Shown here one piece after another: positions 57,519-64,000 of a DNA stretch of 64,000 nucleotides. The DNA lies in NCBI RefSeq assembly GCF_004053875.1, contig NZ_SBIP01000003.1:62001-126000 (forward strand), read 5' to 3'. The DNA comes from Neorhizobium lilium (GTDB lineage: Bacteria > Pseudomonadota > Alphaproteobacteria > Rhizobiales > Rhizobiaceae). The position numbers and the translations under genes were made by a program. The notes below the pieces were generated by a model. The model had not been told where the DNA came from. It was given only the letters and a program-made list of their open reading frames with translations, and did not search any database. The stretch's first letter is position 1. Each line of letters opens with the position of its first letter.

Positions 57519-58658
57519 TCAGGCCACCCGCCGGCCTTCCCGCCAGATAGCCCGTGCCACCGGCACGCCTTCCTGGCGGTGGACGCGCACGAGATCGGCG
57601 CGCAGGCCCGGGGCGATACGGCCACGGTCGTTGAGGCCGACGCTTTTCGCCGGCGTCGCCGTGACCATGGCGAGCGCCTGCGGCAGGCTCACGCCTTCCA
57701 CTTCGTCAGCCAGCACGAAGGGCGCATAGAGCAGGCTGAGCGGCACGTAATCGGACGACAAGACGTCGAGCACGCCTTTTTCGGCGAGGTCTCGGGCGGC
57801 GATATTGCCCGAATGCGATTTGCCGCGCACGACGTTCGGCGCACCCATGAGCACGCTCATGCCCGCCTCGTGCGAGGCCTTGGCGGCATCGAAGCTGGTC
57901 GGAAACTCCGCAATCTTCACGCCGTTCTCGATCGCTTCGCCGACATGCGAGAGTGTCGCGTCGTCATGGCTCGCAACCGTGATGCTGCGCTCGGAGCAGA
58001 CCTTGGCAATGGCAAGCCGGTGCGGCGTGGAGTTGCGCGCCGATTCCGCCTGCCGGCGTGCGATGAACTCGGCGAAGACGTCGTCGCTGAGGCCGCGCTT
58101 CTTCTGGTAGTAGAAAATATACTGGTCCATGGTCTGGAACTGCCGCTGGCCAGGCGCATGGTCCATCAGCGAGACGAGCCGAACGAATGGGTCCGTCTCG
58201 AAATCCGAGAAATGCTCCAGCACATTGTCGGCCGAAACTTCGCAGCGCAGGTGGATCAGGTGGTTGGAGCGCAGCCGGCCCTCGCGCTCGGCCGCCTGGA
58301 TGGCATCCGCCATGCCGCGCATCTCGCCACGCTCGAAGCCGCCATCCTCGTCGGCGCCCATGCGCAGGCAGTCGAATACGGTGGTGATGCCGGACGATGC
58401 GACCTGCGCGTCATGGGCCTGGATCGCAGCCGTCATGTTCCAGCGCACGCCGGGACGCGGCGAATAATGTTGTTCGAGATGGTCGGTGTGAAGTTCCACC
58501 AGGCCGGGGATGAGGTAATCGCCTTCCAGATCCTCGCCCGTGCGGACATTACCTTCGGAAATGTCGACGATCTTGCCGTCGCGGACGAGCACGGAGCCGG
58601 ACACGATGCTGTCCTCCAGCACGATGCGGGCATTGGTGAAGGCAAGTTCGGCGGTCAT
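57519..58658 (-). CDS. phnM: Alpha-D-ribose 1-methylphosphonate 5-triphosphate diphosphatase PhnM
   Basis: A 379-aa amidohydrolase-fold enzyme of the C-P lyase pathway; it removes pyrophosphate from the triphosphate intermediate. The metal-binding VELHTDHLEQH (HxDH; ~53-63), VASHDDATLSH and the C-terminal LSSDYVPLSLLYAPF are present. The ATG overlaps the preceding DUF1045 gene stop by 4 bases. Confidence 0.94.
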   Translation of the reverse strand: MTAELAFTNARIVLEDSIVSGSVLVRDGKIVDISEGNVRTGEDLEGDYLIPGLVELHTDHLEQHYSPRPGVRWNMTAAIQAHDAQVASSGITTVFDCLRMGADEDGGFERGEMRGMADAIQAAEREGRLRSNHLIHLRCEVSADNVLEHFSDFETDPFVRLVSLMDHAPGQRQFQTMDQYIFYYQKKRGLSDDVFAEFIARRQAESARNSTPHRLAIAKVCSERSITVASHDDATLSHVGEAIENGVKIAEFPTSFDAAKASHEAGMSVLMGAPNVVRGKSHSGNIAARDLAEKGVLDVLSSDYVPLSLLYAPFVLADEVEGVSLPQALAMVTATPAKSVGLNDRGRIAPGLRADLVRVHRQEGVPVARAIWREGRRVA

Positions 58659-59368
58659 GGCATGGTCTCTCTATTGTCTGCGGAAGTCGCCAGCGGCAGC
58701 CAGCGATGAACATGGAAGGGCTCGCCACGCGCAGGCTCGACGAAGAGCGCAAGCCCATCGATCGAAAGCGGCTGTCCGTTGAAGGCAGCAAAGCGACGCT
58801 CCAGCTCGCGGCGCATGGCGGGCGCAAGCTCCGGATCGACCTGCCCCGTCAACGTCATGTGAAAGCGGAAGTCGTCGTTGACGTAAGGATAGCCCCAGCG
58901 CTCCAGATTGGCGCGCTCCGCGGGGTTAAGCTTTTCCGGATTGCGCCTAGCCAGGTCGGTCTCGCTCAAGGGTGCGCGGAAAGGCTCGAATTCTTGGACG
59001 ACCTGAAAGGCGACGTCCTGCAGTCGCGGATAGACCTGGTCGGGAACCAGGGCAAAGAAGCGCCCGAGCTGGCCGACCACCGCCCGCGGAACCTCGAATG
59101 CAGGGGTGCGCGCAGCGAAAGCCTCGAACGCGGCGACAAGCTCCGATTCCTGGCGTCCTTCGGCGAGCGCAAAGGGCGCTTTCAACGTCGCGTGGAAGCC
59201 GTAGCGGCGCGGATCGGCAGTCAGCGCATGCACTGTTTCAGGCTCTATCCCTGGCACCTCCGGCACCGGATGCGTCTCGCCGGTAAAGGCGTCGCGCCCG
59301 AGCCACTCGGCCGCAGCTTTACTCAGCGGATGGGTCGCAGAAGGCGAAAAGTAGAGGGCATAGCGCAC
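58655..59368 (-). CDS. DUF1045 2H-type phosphoesterase of phosphonate operons (TIGR03223)
   Basis: A 237-aa protein with the two HxT motifs of the 2H phosphoesterase fold: FHATLKAPF (~59-67) and FHMTLTGQ (~171-178). It occurs in phn operons where it probably opens cyclic ribose phosphate, the job of PhnP in E. coli. This is inference from position and fold. It is the first gene of a DUF1045-phnM-phnN unit with a Pho-box-like site just upstream. Confidence 0.85.
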   Translation of the reverse strand: MRYALYFSPSATHPLSKAAAEWLGRDAFTGETHPVPEVPGIEPETVHALTADPRRYGFHATLKAPFALAEGRQESELVAAFEAFAARTPAFEVPRAVVGQLGRFFALVPDQVYPRLQDVAFQVVQEFEPFRAPLSETDLARRNPEKLNPAERANLERWGYPYVNDDFRFHMTLTGQVDPELAPAMRRELERRFAAFNGQPLSIDGLALFVEPARGEPFHVHRWLPLATSADNRETMP

Positions 59369-59444
59369 GATGATCGTCCGGACGTTCGGGGAGGGCCGTA
59401 AGCCGCAGAGGCGGTTCGGGCATGGGATGCGCTAGAAGATTTAC

Positions 59445-59462
59445 ATGACAGAATGATGATGC
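59445..59462 (-). promoter_or_regulatory. Pho-box-like site before DUF1045-phnM-phnN
   Basis: On the minus strand GCATCAT-CATT-CTGTCAT has one perfect and one 4/7 half-site at the 11-bp phase of the PhoB consensus CTGTCAT-N4-CTGTCAT, 77 bases before the gene start. Confidence 0.5.
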
Positions 59463-59474
59463 CGAAGCGATTTC

Positions 59475-60836
59475 TCAATGTCGCATGGATGCCTTGTTGG
59501 TGCCCATCAGCCGGTGCCGCAGGGCATTGGAGGCAGCGTCGAAAATAAACACGACGAGGAGGATGAGAAGCACCATGTAGCCGACATTGGCCCAGTTGGA
59601 ATTGGTGCGCATGGCCTCCCAGAGCTTCAGGCCGATGCCGCCGGCACCGACAGCCCCGATGATGGTGGCGCCGCGGACGTTCGATTCCCACTGATAGAGC
59701 GTCTGGCTGACCATGACCGGCACGATCTGCGGCATAACCCCGTAACGGTGGACGAGCGCGGTGGAGGCCCCGGTGGACTTGATGCCCTCGCGCGGCTTGT
59801 CATCGATGTTTTCGAGTCCTTCCGAGTAGAGCTTGCCGAGCGTGCCGGTCTCGGTGAGGAAAATCGCGCCGCTGCCGGCAAGCGGTCCGGGTCCAAAAGC
59901 GCGGGTGAGAAACAGAGCCCAGATCAGCATGTCCACGGAGCGCAGGAAATCGAACATGCGCTTCAGCACCTGGTTGAGAAACCGGTTGGGCGTGATGTTT
60001 CGGGCGGCGAAAAACGCAAGCGGGAAAGCTACCAATGCGCCGAGCAGCGTGCCGAGAAAGGCCATCACGATCGTCTGGAACAGCTTGGTCCAGACGTCGC
60101 CGTGCTGCCAGGCATTGTTGTACCAGATATTGTCCCAGGCGAGCGAGAGATTGGATTGCGCCGGGTCGAGGCGGGGACCGGAAGCGATCAGGCTGATGAC
60201 CTCTCCCGCCGGCTTCCCGAAGAAGGGCGAGTGGGTATCGAAGACGAAGTTAGCCCAGCCGAGGAAGCGCTTGCGGACCCGCACCCGGTCGGACGAGATG
60301 CTGGCGTCCCCCGAAAATCCGAAACTGGCAAGCACGTTGTCGTCATAGACCGTCATCCAGGGTGGCGCCTGGCCGATGACGCGCGGGTTCTCGCCGCTGA
60401 GATCCACAGTGACGCTTTGCCCATAGGCGTTGACGACGGCCTGGCCGCGGCTGACGGCCACGCTGCGGCTGGTGCCGCTGACGAGGACGGTGAGCCCACC
60501 TTCGGGGTTGGTCACGATCCAGTCAGGGTGCGGATCGTCACCCAGCACCGAGAAACGAGGATAGCGGGTCTCGATACTGCCATCGTCCTTGAGGCGCAGC
60601 TCCGGCTGCACGTCATAGCTGACCCATTGCGTGAGGTAGATGCCGAAACGCTGCCATTGAGCTTCCGCCACAAGCCGCGGCAGATCGAAAAACCACATCG
60701 CATAGACGCCGTAGAGCAGGGTCCCGGCCACGACAAGGGCAAACCCGAAGCGCTGGCGGAAGGAGCGCTTGAAGTAATGGGGGTAGCGTTCCTCGATCTC
60801 GTGGCGCCGGCTCTCATGGATCATGGACAAGGTCAT
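59475..60836 (-). CDS. phnE: Phosphonate ABC transporter permease PhnE (long form)
   Basis: A 453-aa inner-membrane permease. After the first membrane segment (~34-52) comes an unusual periplasmic region of about 190 residues (roughly 55-240). The permease core follows, with VAFPLAFFAARNI and the EAA-type loop AGGIGLKLWEAMRT near the C-terminus. Rhizobial clusters typically carry two phnE genes, of which this is the longer. It begins 18 bases after the first phnE. Confidence 0.92.
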   Translation of the reverse strand: MTLSMIHESRRHEIEERYPHYFKRSFRQRFGFALVVAGTLLYGVYAMWFFDLPRLVAEAQWQRFGIYLTQWVSYDVQPELRLKDDGSIETRYPRFSVLGDDPHPDWIVTNPEGGLTVLVSGTSRSVAVSRGQAVVNAYGQSVTVDLSGENPRVIGQAPPWMTVYDDNVLASFGFSGDASISSDRVRVRKRFLGWANFVFDTHSPFFGKPAGEVISLIASGPRLDPAQSNLSLAWDNIWYNNAWQHGDVWTKLFQTIVMAFLGTLLGALVAFPLAFFAARNITPNRFLNQVLKRMFDFLRSVDMLIWALFLTRAFGPGPLAGSGAIFLTETGTLGKLYSEGLENIDDKPREGIKSTGASTALVHRYGVMPQIVPVMVSQTLYQWESNVRGATIIGAVGAGGIGLKLWEAMRTNSNWANVGYMVLLILLVVFIFDAASNALRHRLMGTNKASMRH

Positions 60837-60854
60837 CGCGACGGTCCTCGGCGT

Positions 60855-61805
60855 TCAATGCTGGAGAAGGAAGGCGTGTTCGCCGACCAGTTTACGGCGC
60901 AGCCAGGCGGAGAACTGATCGACAGCAACGATGGTCACGAACAGCAGAAGCACGAGCGCCACGGTCTTTGCGCCGAAACCGCGGGAGATCGAGAGCTTCA
61001 GTTCCTCGCCGATGCCACCGCCGCCGACTGCGCCGATGATGGTCGAGGTGCGCACGTTGATCTCAAGGCGCAGCAGCGCGTAGGAGGTGAAGTTGGGCAG
61101 CACCTGAGGCACGGCGGCGAAGCGAACACGCTCGAACCAGTTGGCGCCGACCGCCCGCAGCCCGTCGTCCGACTTCATGTCGGCATTTTCCACCACTTCG
61201 TAGAAGAGCTTGCCGAGCGCGCCGATGGTGTGAAGGCTGACGGCGATGATGGCCGCGACCGGCCCGATGGAAAGGACGGCGGCGAACAGTCCGGCGATGA
61301 CGATTTCCGGGAAGGCACGCAGCACTTCCATGACCCGCTTGGCGACAAGCCGCAGCGGCGTGGACGGGCTGAAATTGCGGGCTGCGAGAAAGCTCATCGG
61401 CACGGCAAACACGAAGCCGACAATGGTGGAAACGATCGCGATATTGATCGTGGTGAGCATCAGCTCAAAATATTCGGGAATGTAGAAGCCGCCGGAGACA
61501 TAGACCCGTCCCTTGGCGAAATTATACTCTTCGCCGCCCTTGTCGTTGGGGCTCGCAATGTCGAACAGAGCCCGCCAGACATCCGACCACTCTTTCGGGA
61601 TCAGCCAGCTCAGGAAGTCGAACAGATGCGGCAGGCGCTCGAAGAAATGTCCGGCATTGCTCTCGTCGGCAAAGCGCATGGAACTGATCAGGGCAACGAG
61701 AAGGATCCCGAGGCCGATCAGCGTGTAGACGCGCCGCTTGGCGACCATACGGTCCCAGGCAGTAACGATCTCATGGCCCGTCGGCTGCATTTCGGTCGTG
61801 GTCAT
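60855..61805 (-). CDS. phnE: Phosphonate ABC transporter permease PhnE (short form)
   Basis: A 316-aa inner-membrane permease with about six hydrophobic segments. The core holds FAVPMSFLAARNFSPS and the ATPase-contact loop GAVGGGGIGEELKLSISRG. It pairs with the longer permease to form the channel for phosphonate uptake. ATG 61805 was chosen; a TTG seven codons earlier also fits the frame. Confidence 0.93.
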   Translation of the reverse strand: MTTTEMQPTGHEIVTAWDRMVAKRRVYTLIGLGILLVALISSMRFADESNAGHFFERLPHLFDFLSWLIPKEWSDVWRALFDIASPNDKGGEEYNFAKGRVYVSGGFYIPEYFELMLTTINIAIVSTIVGFVFAVPMSFLAARNFSPSTPLRLVAKRVMEVLRAFPEIVIAGLFAAVLSIGPVAAIIAVSLHTIGALGKLFYEVVENADMKSDDGLRAVGANWFERVRFAAVPQVLPNFTSYALLRLEINVRTSTIIGAVGGGGIGEELKLSISRGFGAKTVALVLLLFVTIVAVDQFSAWLRRKLVGEHAFLLQH

Positions 61806-61844
61806 GAATGTTCCGTCGATCCTCAAGGCCTGCGTTCATAAGGA

Positions 61845-61870
61845 AAGGGCGGCCGTTGCCGACCGCCCTT
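61845..61870 (-). other. Intra-operon hairpin between phnD and phnE
   Basis: AAGGGCGG/CCGCCCTT, an 8-bp stem with a 10-nt loop, lies 15 bases after the phnD stop without a T-run. Such hairpins often stabilise the binding-protein part of a transporter mRNA. Confidence 0.45.
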
Positions 61871-61885
61871 CCTATATGTGAGGCA

Positions 61886-62797
61886 TCAGCCGCCGATAGC
61901 CGCCTTGCGGGCATCGATGATGGCGCTGTAGAACTCATGCTTCACCGGGACATAACCCGTGAAATCGCCACCTTCGATGGCGTTGAAGCACTTTGCGTCG
62001 GTCTTCGGCAGTGCCAGGTAGAAATCGGCAAGCTTCTTCGTCCACTCCTGGCCAAGCCCGTTGCGCACAACGACCGGGCCGTTCGGGATAAGCGGTGAGC
62101 GCCAGACTTCGATCAGCTTGTTGGGGTCGATAGAACCCTTGGCAACAACCTTGTGGAAGGTCCCGGAGGTGAAGCCGTCCTTGAAATCGCCGATGCCCGA
62201 CGAATCGTCCACGGCAACATCGACCTTGCCGTCATAGGCAGCGAGCAGGTTATTTTCGTGACCGCCGTTGAACTGCGTCGAGGCGAAGAACTTCTCGTTG
62301 GGCTCACCCGTGGTCTTCGGGATCTGTGTCAGCGGGATCAGATAGCCGGAAGTGGAGTCCGGATCGGCGTAGCCAAGCTTCTTGCCCTTGGCATCCTTGA
62401 TCGACTTGATGCCGGAGGACTTCAGCGCCAGGCCGATCGAGTAGTAGCCGGTCGAACCGTCCTTCTGCTGCGTCGTCAGGATAGGCGTAACGGCCTTGGG
62501 GTCCTTCAGGGAAACGGCAGCATAGCCGGAAGCGCCGAGGCTGGCGACGTCGAGAGTGCCGCCGAGCAGGCCCTGGATCACGCCGTCATAGTCGGCAGCC
62601 GGGAAGAGCGAAACCTTCTCGAAGCCGAATTCCTTTTTCAGGTGGTCGGATAGGCAGGCATAGTTGCGCAGGCGGTCGGCTTCGTTCTCGCCGCCGAGAA
62701 TGCCGATCCGCAGTTCCTTGAGGTCGGCGGCCTGAGCGGCGGCGCCGCTTGCGAGCGCGACAAGCGCGGTCGCTGCAAAAAGCATGTTCTTCAGCAT
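61886..62797 (-). CDS. phnD: Phosphonate ABC transporter substrate-binding protein PhnD
   Basis: A 303-aa periplasmic binding protein. A signal peptide covers residues ~1-23 (NMLFAATALVALASGAAAQA). The fold includes LRIGILGGENEADRLRNYAC, the ligand-region SLGASGYAAVSLKDPKAVTP and DPDSTSGYLIPLTQ (~145-158), which match PhnD proteins. It feeds phosphonates to PhnE/PhnC and lies between phnC and phnE. Confidence 0.94.
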   Translation of the reverse strand: MLKNMLFAATALVALASGAAAQAADLKELRIGILGGENEADRLRNYACLSDHLKKEFGFEKVSLFPAADYDGVIQGLLGGTLDVASLGASGYAAVSLKDPKAVTPILTTQQKDGSTGYYSIGLALKSSGIKSIKDAKGKKLGYADPDSTSGYLIPLTQIPKTTGEPNEKFFASTQFNGGHENNLLAAYDGKVDVAVDDSSGIGDFKDGFTSGTFHKVVAKGSIDPNKLIEVWRSPLIPNGPVVVRNGLGQEWTKKLADFYLALPKTDAKCFNAIEGGDFTGYVPVKHEFYSAIIDARKAAIGG

Positions 62798-62885
62798 GGT
62801 TTCTCTCCTGATTGACCGGTTTGCCCGGGGTCTTTCGTGGTGAAGACGTGTCGCCCTTTACGCGGGCTTACGATCCTGGTGCGGC

Positions 62886-63743
62886 TCAGGCCCTGGCGCC
62901 CGCCAAGGTCCCGACAGCGGCAGATTGCAAAGCGCCGGCAGCCTGTGCCGCGGCGGGAATGTTGATGCTCGTCGAGGTCATGCTCTCGTCGATGCCGGCG
63001 CCATCCTTGTCGGAGCCGTAGATCTCGCAAACGGCCGTCGCGGTCAGCGCCGATGCCGGTCCGTCGAACACCACGCGACCGCCGGCCATGCCGATGATCC
63101 GGTCACAATAATTGCGGGCCGTGTCGAGCGTGTGAAGGTTGGTGATGACGGTAATGCCTTCGCGCTCGTTGATGTCGCGCAGCGCATCCATCACGATCTT
63201 GGCGTTGAGCGGATCGAGCGAGGCGATAGGCTCGTCGGCAAGCAGCATTTTCGGCGACTGCATCAGCGCCCGGGCAATCGCGACGCGCTGCTGCTGGCCG
63301 CCGGAAAGCGTTCCTGCAGGCTGAAGGGCGGTCTGCTCGATGCCGAGCCGTTCCAGGGCGGCAATCGCCATGATGCGCTCTTCGCGGGTAAAGATGCTGA
63401 GCATGCTCATCGCCGTCGAGCGATGGTTGAGACGCCCGAGCAGCACATTGGTCATCACGTCGAGGCGCGGCACGAGGTTGAATTGCTGAAATATCATTGC
63501 GCAGTCGCGCTGCCACCGGCGCAGCGCCGCACCCTTAAGGGCAGAAACTTCCAGTTCGCCGAAACGGATGGAACCGGAGCTGGGGTCCTGCAGGCGGTTG
63601 ATCATCCGCAGCAGCGTCGATTTACCGGCGCCGGAGCGGCCGATCACCCCGACCATCTGGCCCTGGGGGATCTCGACGGTAACTGCATCCACCGCAGTTC
63701 TGTCACCGAAACGGCGGGTCAGGTTTTTCAGTTCGAACGTCAT
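62886..63743 (-). CDS. phnC: Phosphonate ABC transporter ATP-binding protein PhnC
   Basis: A 285-aa ATPase. Walker [10 protein letters not shown] (~34-42), Q-loop IFQQFNLVP, signature [15 protein letters not shown], Walker [14 protein letters not shown] and H-loop NLHTLDTA. The [21 protein letters not shown] stretch is characteristic of PhnC. It is the first transporter gene after the hexapeptide transferase, and a Pho-box-like array lies just upstream. Confidence 0.95.
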   Translation of the reverse strand: MTFELKNLTRRFGDRTAVDAVTVEIPQGQMVGVIGRSGAGKSTLLRMINRLQDPSSGSIRFGELEVSALKGAALRRWQRDCAMIFQQFNLVPRLDVMTNVLLGRLNHRSTAMSMLSIFTREERIMAIAALERLGIEQTALQPAGTLSGGQQQRVAIARALMQSPKMLLADEPIASLDPLNAKIVMDALRDINEREGITVITNLHTLDTARNYCDRIIGMAGGRVVFDGPASALTATAVCEIYGSDKDGAGIDESMTSTSINIPAAAQAAGALQSAAVGTLAGARA

Positions 63744-63801
63744 GCTCTCTCGCCTGTCCAGCTTCTGCGAGAGTCGAATAGCGCGCCCAGATGAACCTTG
63801 A

Positions 63802-63830
63802 ATGTCGGTTACATGTCGTTTCTATTACAT
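63802..63830 (-). promoter_or_regulatory. Pho-box-like array before phnC
   Basis: On the minus strand three half-sites are phased 11 bp apart: ATGTAAT, ACGACAT and CCGACAT, with 5, 4 and 5 of 7 matches to CTGTCAT. Gene phnC starts 59 bases downstream. This fits PhoB control but needs testing. Confidence 0.4.
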
Positions 63831-63856
63831 TTCAAAATGCCTGACGCGCCTGACGC

Positions 63857-64000
63857 TCAGGCATAACGTGACAGAAATTCTTCAGCCGACAGGGCGCGAA
63901 AATCGTCAAGCGCCGTCCGCAGCCGAGAATGGTCCCAATCCCACCAGCCAAGACGGTCCATTGCCTCTCCGGTGGCTTGTGAAAACCGCTCCCGGATGAG
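63857..64000 (-). CDS. Phosphonate-linked hexapeptide-repeat acetyltransferase, C-terminal end (TIGR03308-like)
   Basis: The minus-strand frame is open to the window edge and ends at 63857. The 47 visible residues read GEAMDRLGWWDWDHSRLRTA and DDFRALSAEEFLSRYA, which match the C-terminal tail of the DapH/GlmU-related transferases found in phn clusters, as I recall them. The rest, including the hexapeptide repeats, lies outside the window. It would be the gene before phnC on the same strand. Confidence 0.65.
   Translation of the reverse strand, partial: LIRERFSQATGEAMDRLGWWDWDHSRLRTALDDFRALSAEEFLSRYA

Noticed and set aside
59478..61841. 787-codon plus-strand frame over the two phnE genes
   Set aside because: Antisense shadow; the minus-strand permeases have all expected membrane segments and motifs.

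Overview
The window is a GC-rich (roughly 60%) piece of a Rhizobiaceae chromosome (Alphaproteobacteria, Hyphomicrobiales; Rhizobium, Agrobacterium or Neorhizobium-like). The evidence is a class II AroA close to the Agrobacterium CP4 enzyme, an FYDLN-acid protein next to it, alphaproteobacterial sigma-32 and EcfG promoter motifs, the small RNA families seen in rhizobia, and the general gene content. No phage, IS element, CRISPR array or rRNA operon is visible. Nearly everything is housekeeping; the accessory parts are the two edges, a sugar ABC transporter on the left and a phosphonate cluster on the right.

Layout. 1-2.6 kb: the 3' end of a sugar ABC transporter operon (permease, Gfo/Idh/MocA oxidoreductase, ATPase). 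2.7-7.8 kb: a small membrane protein, tRNA-Ala(GGC), an FYDLN-acid protein, then aroA-cmk-rpsA. 7.8-15.4 kb, all minus strand: a large Ala/Pro-rich protein of unknown function, an RNase D-like exonuclease, an Ldh2-type dehydrogenase, exbB-exbD-tonB and a KduD-like SDR; an alpha-r14-type small RNA lies on the plus strand at 10.66 kb. 15.4-21.3 kb: the translation/transcription operon rimP-nusA-ylxR-infB. 21.5-28.2 kb: an MFS exporter, a lytic transglycosylase, recR, a MOSC protein, ybaB, dnaX and the 4.5S RNA. 28.2-41.9 kb: HIT, nudC, a WYL regulator with a VOC protein, pheA, kdsB, cytochrome c, an AEC carrier, adenosine kinase, an SH3 protein, a hydroxyacid dehydrogenase, GNAT, moeB, recF, a cupin protein, slyX and LtrA. 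42.1-48 kb: dnaJ, dnaK (sigma-32 promoter) and a class A penicillin-binding protein. 48.2-50 kb: five small proteins, three of them behind EcfG-type general-stress promoters. 50-56.9 kb: a YbaK protein, a second alpha-r14 small RNA, an M20 peptidase, marR, polA and a small conserved gene, with two further candidate small RNAs. 56.9-64 kb: phosphonate genes phnN, phnM, a DUF1045 2H phosphoesterase, phnE, phnE, phnD, phnC and the end of a hexapeptide transferase, with Pho-box-like sites.

The least expected observations are these. (1) PolA has intact polymerase and 5'-nuclease motifs, but the three acidic motifs of its 3'-5' proofreading domain are altered (Glu400, Ala486 and Lys562 at the usual Asp positions). 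(2) Two paralogous small RNAs about 40 kb apart each show three hairpins with CUCCUCCC loops; they share a bulged first stem and a 15-bp dyad about 50 bp upstream of the predicted start. (3) Between marR and polA there are three consecutive hairpins whose minus-strand loops all carry CCCCC runs, ending in a terminator-like stem and preceded by a sigma-32-like promoter. (4) A run of small membrane and proline-rich proteins carries EcfG promoters. (5) Terminator-like hairpins sit between the promoter region and the first gene in the leader of the rimP-nusA-infB operon and in front of the AEC carrier.

Limits: all calls come from reading the sequence; no alignments or structure predictions were run, and start codons were chosen by ribosome binding site and family fit.
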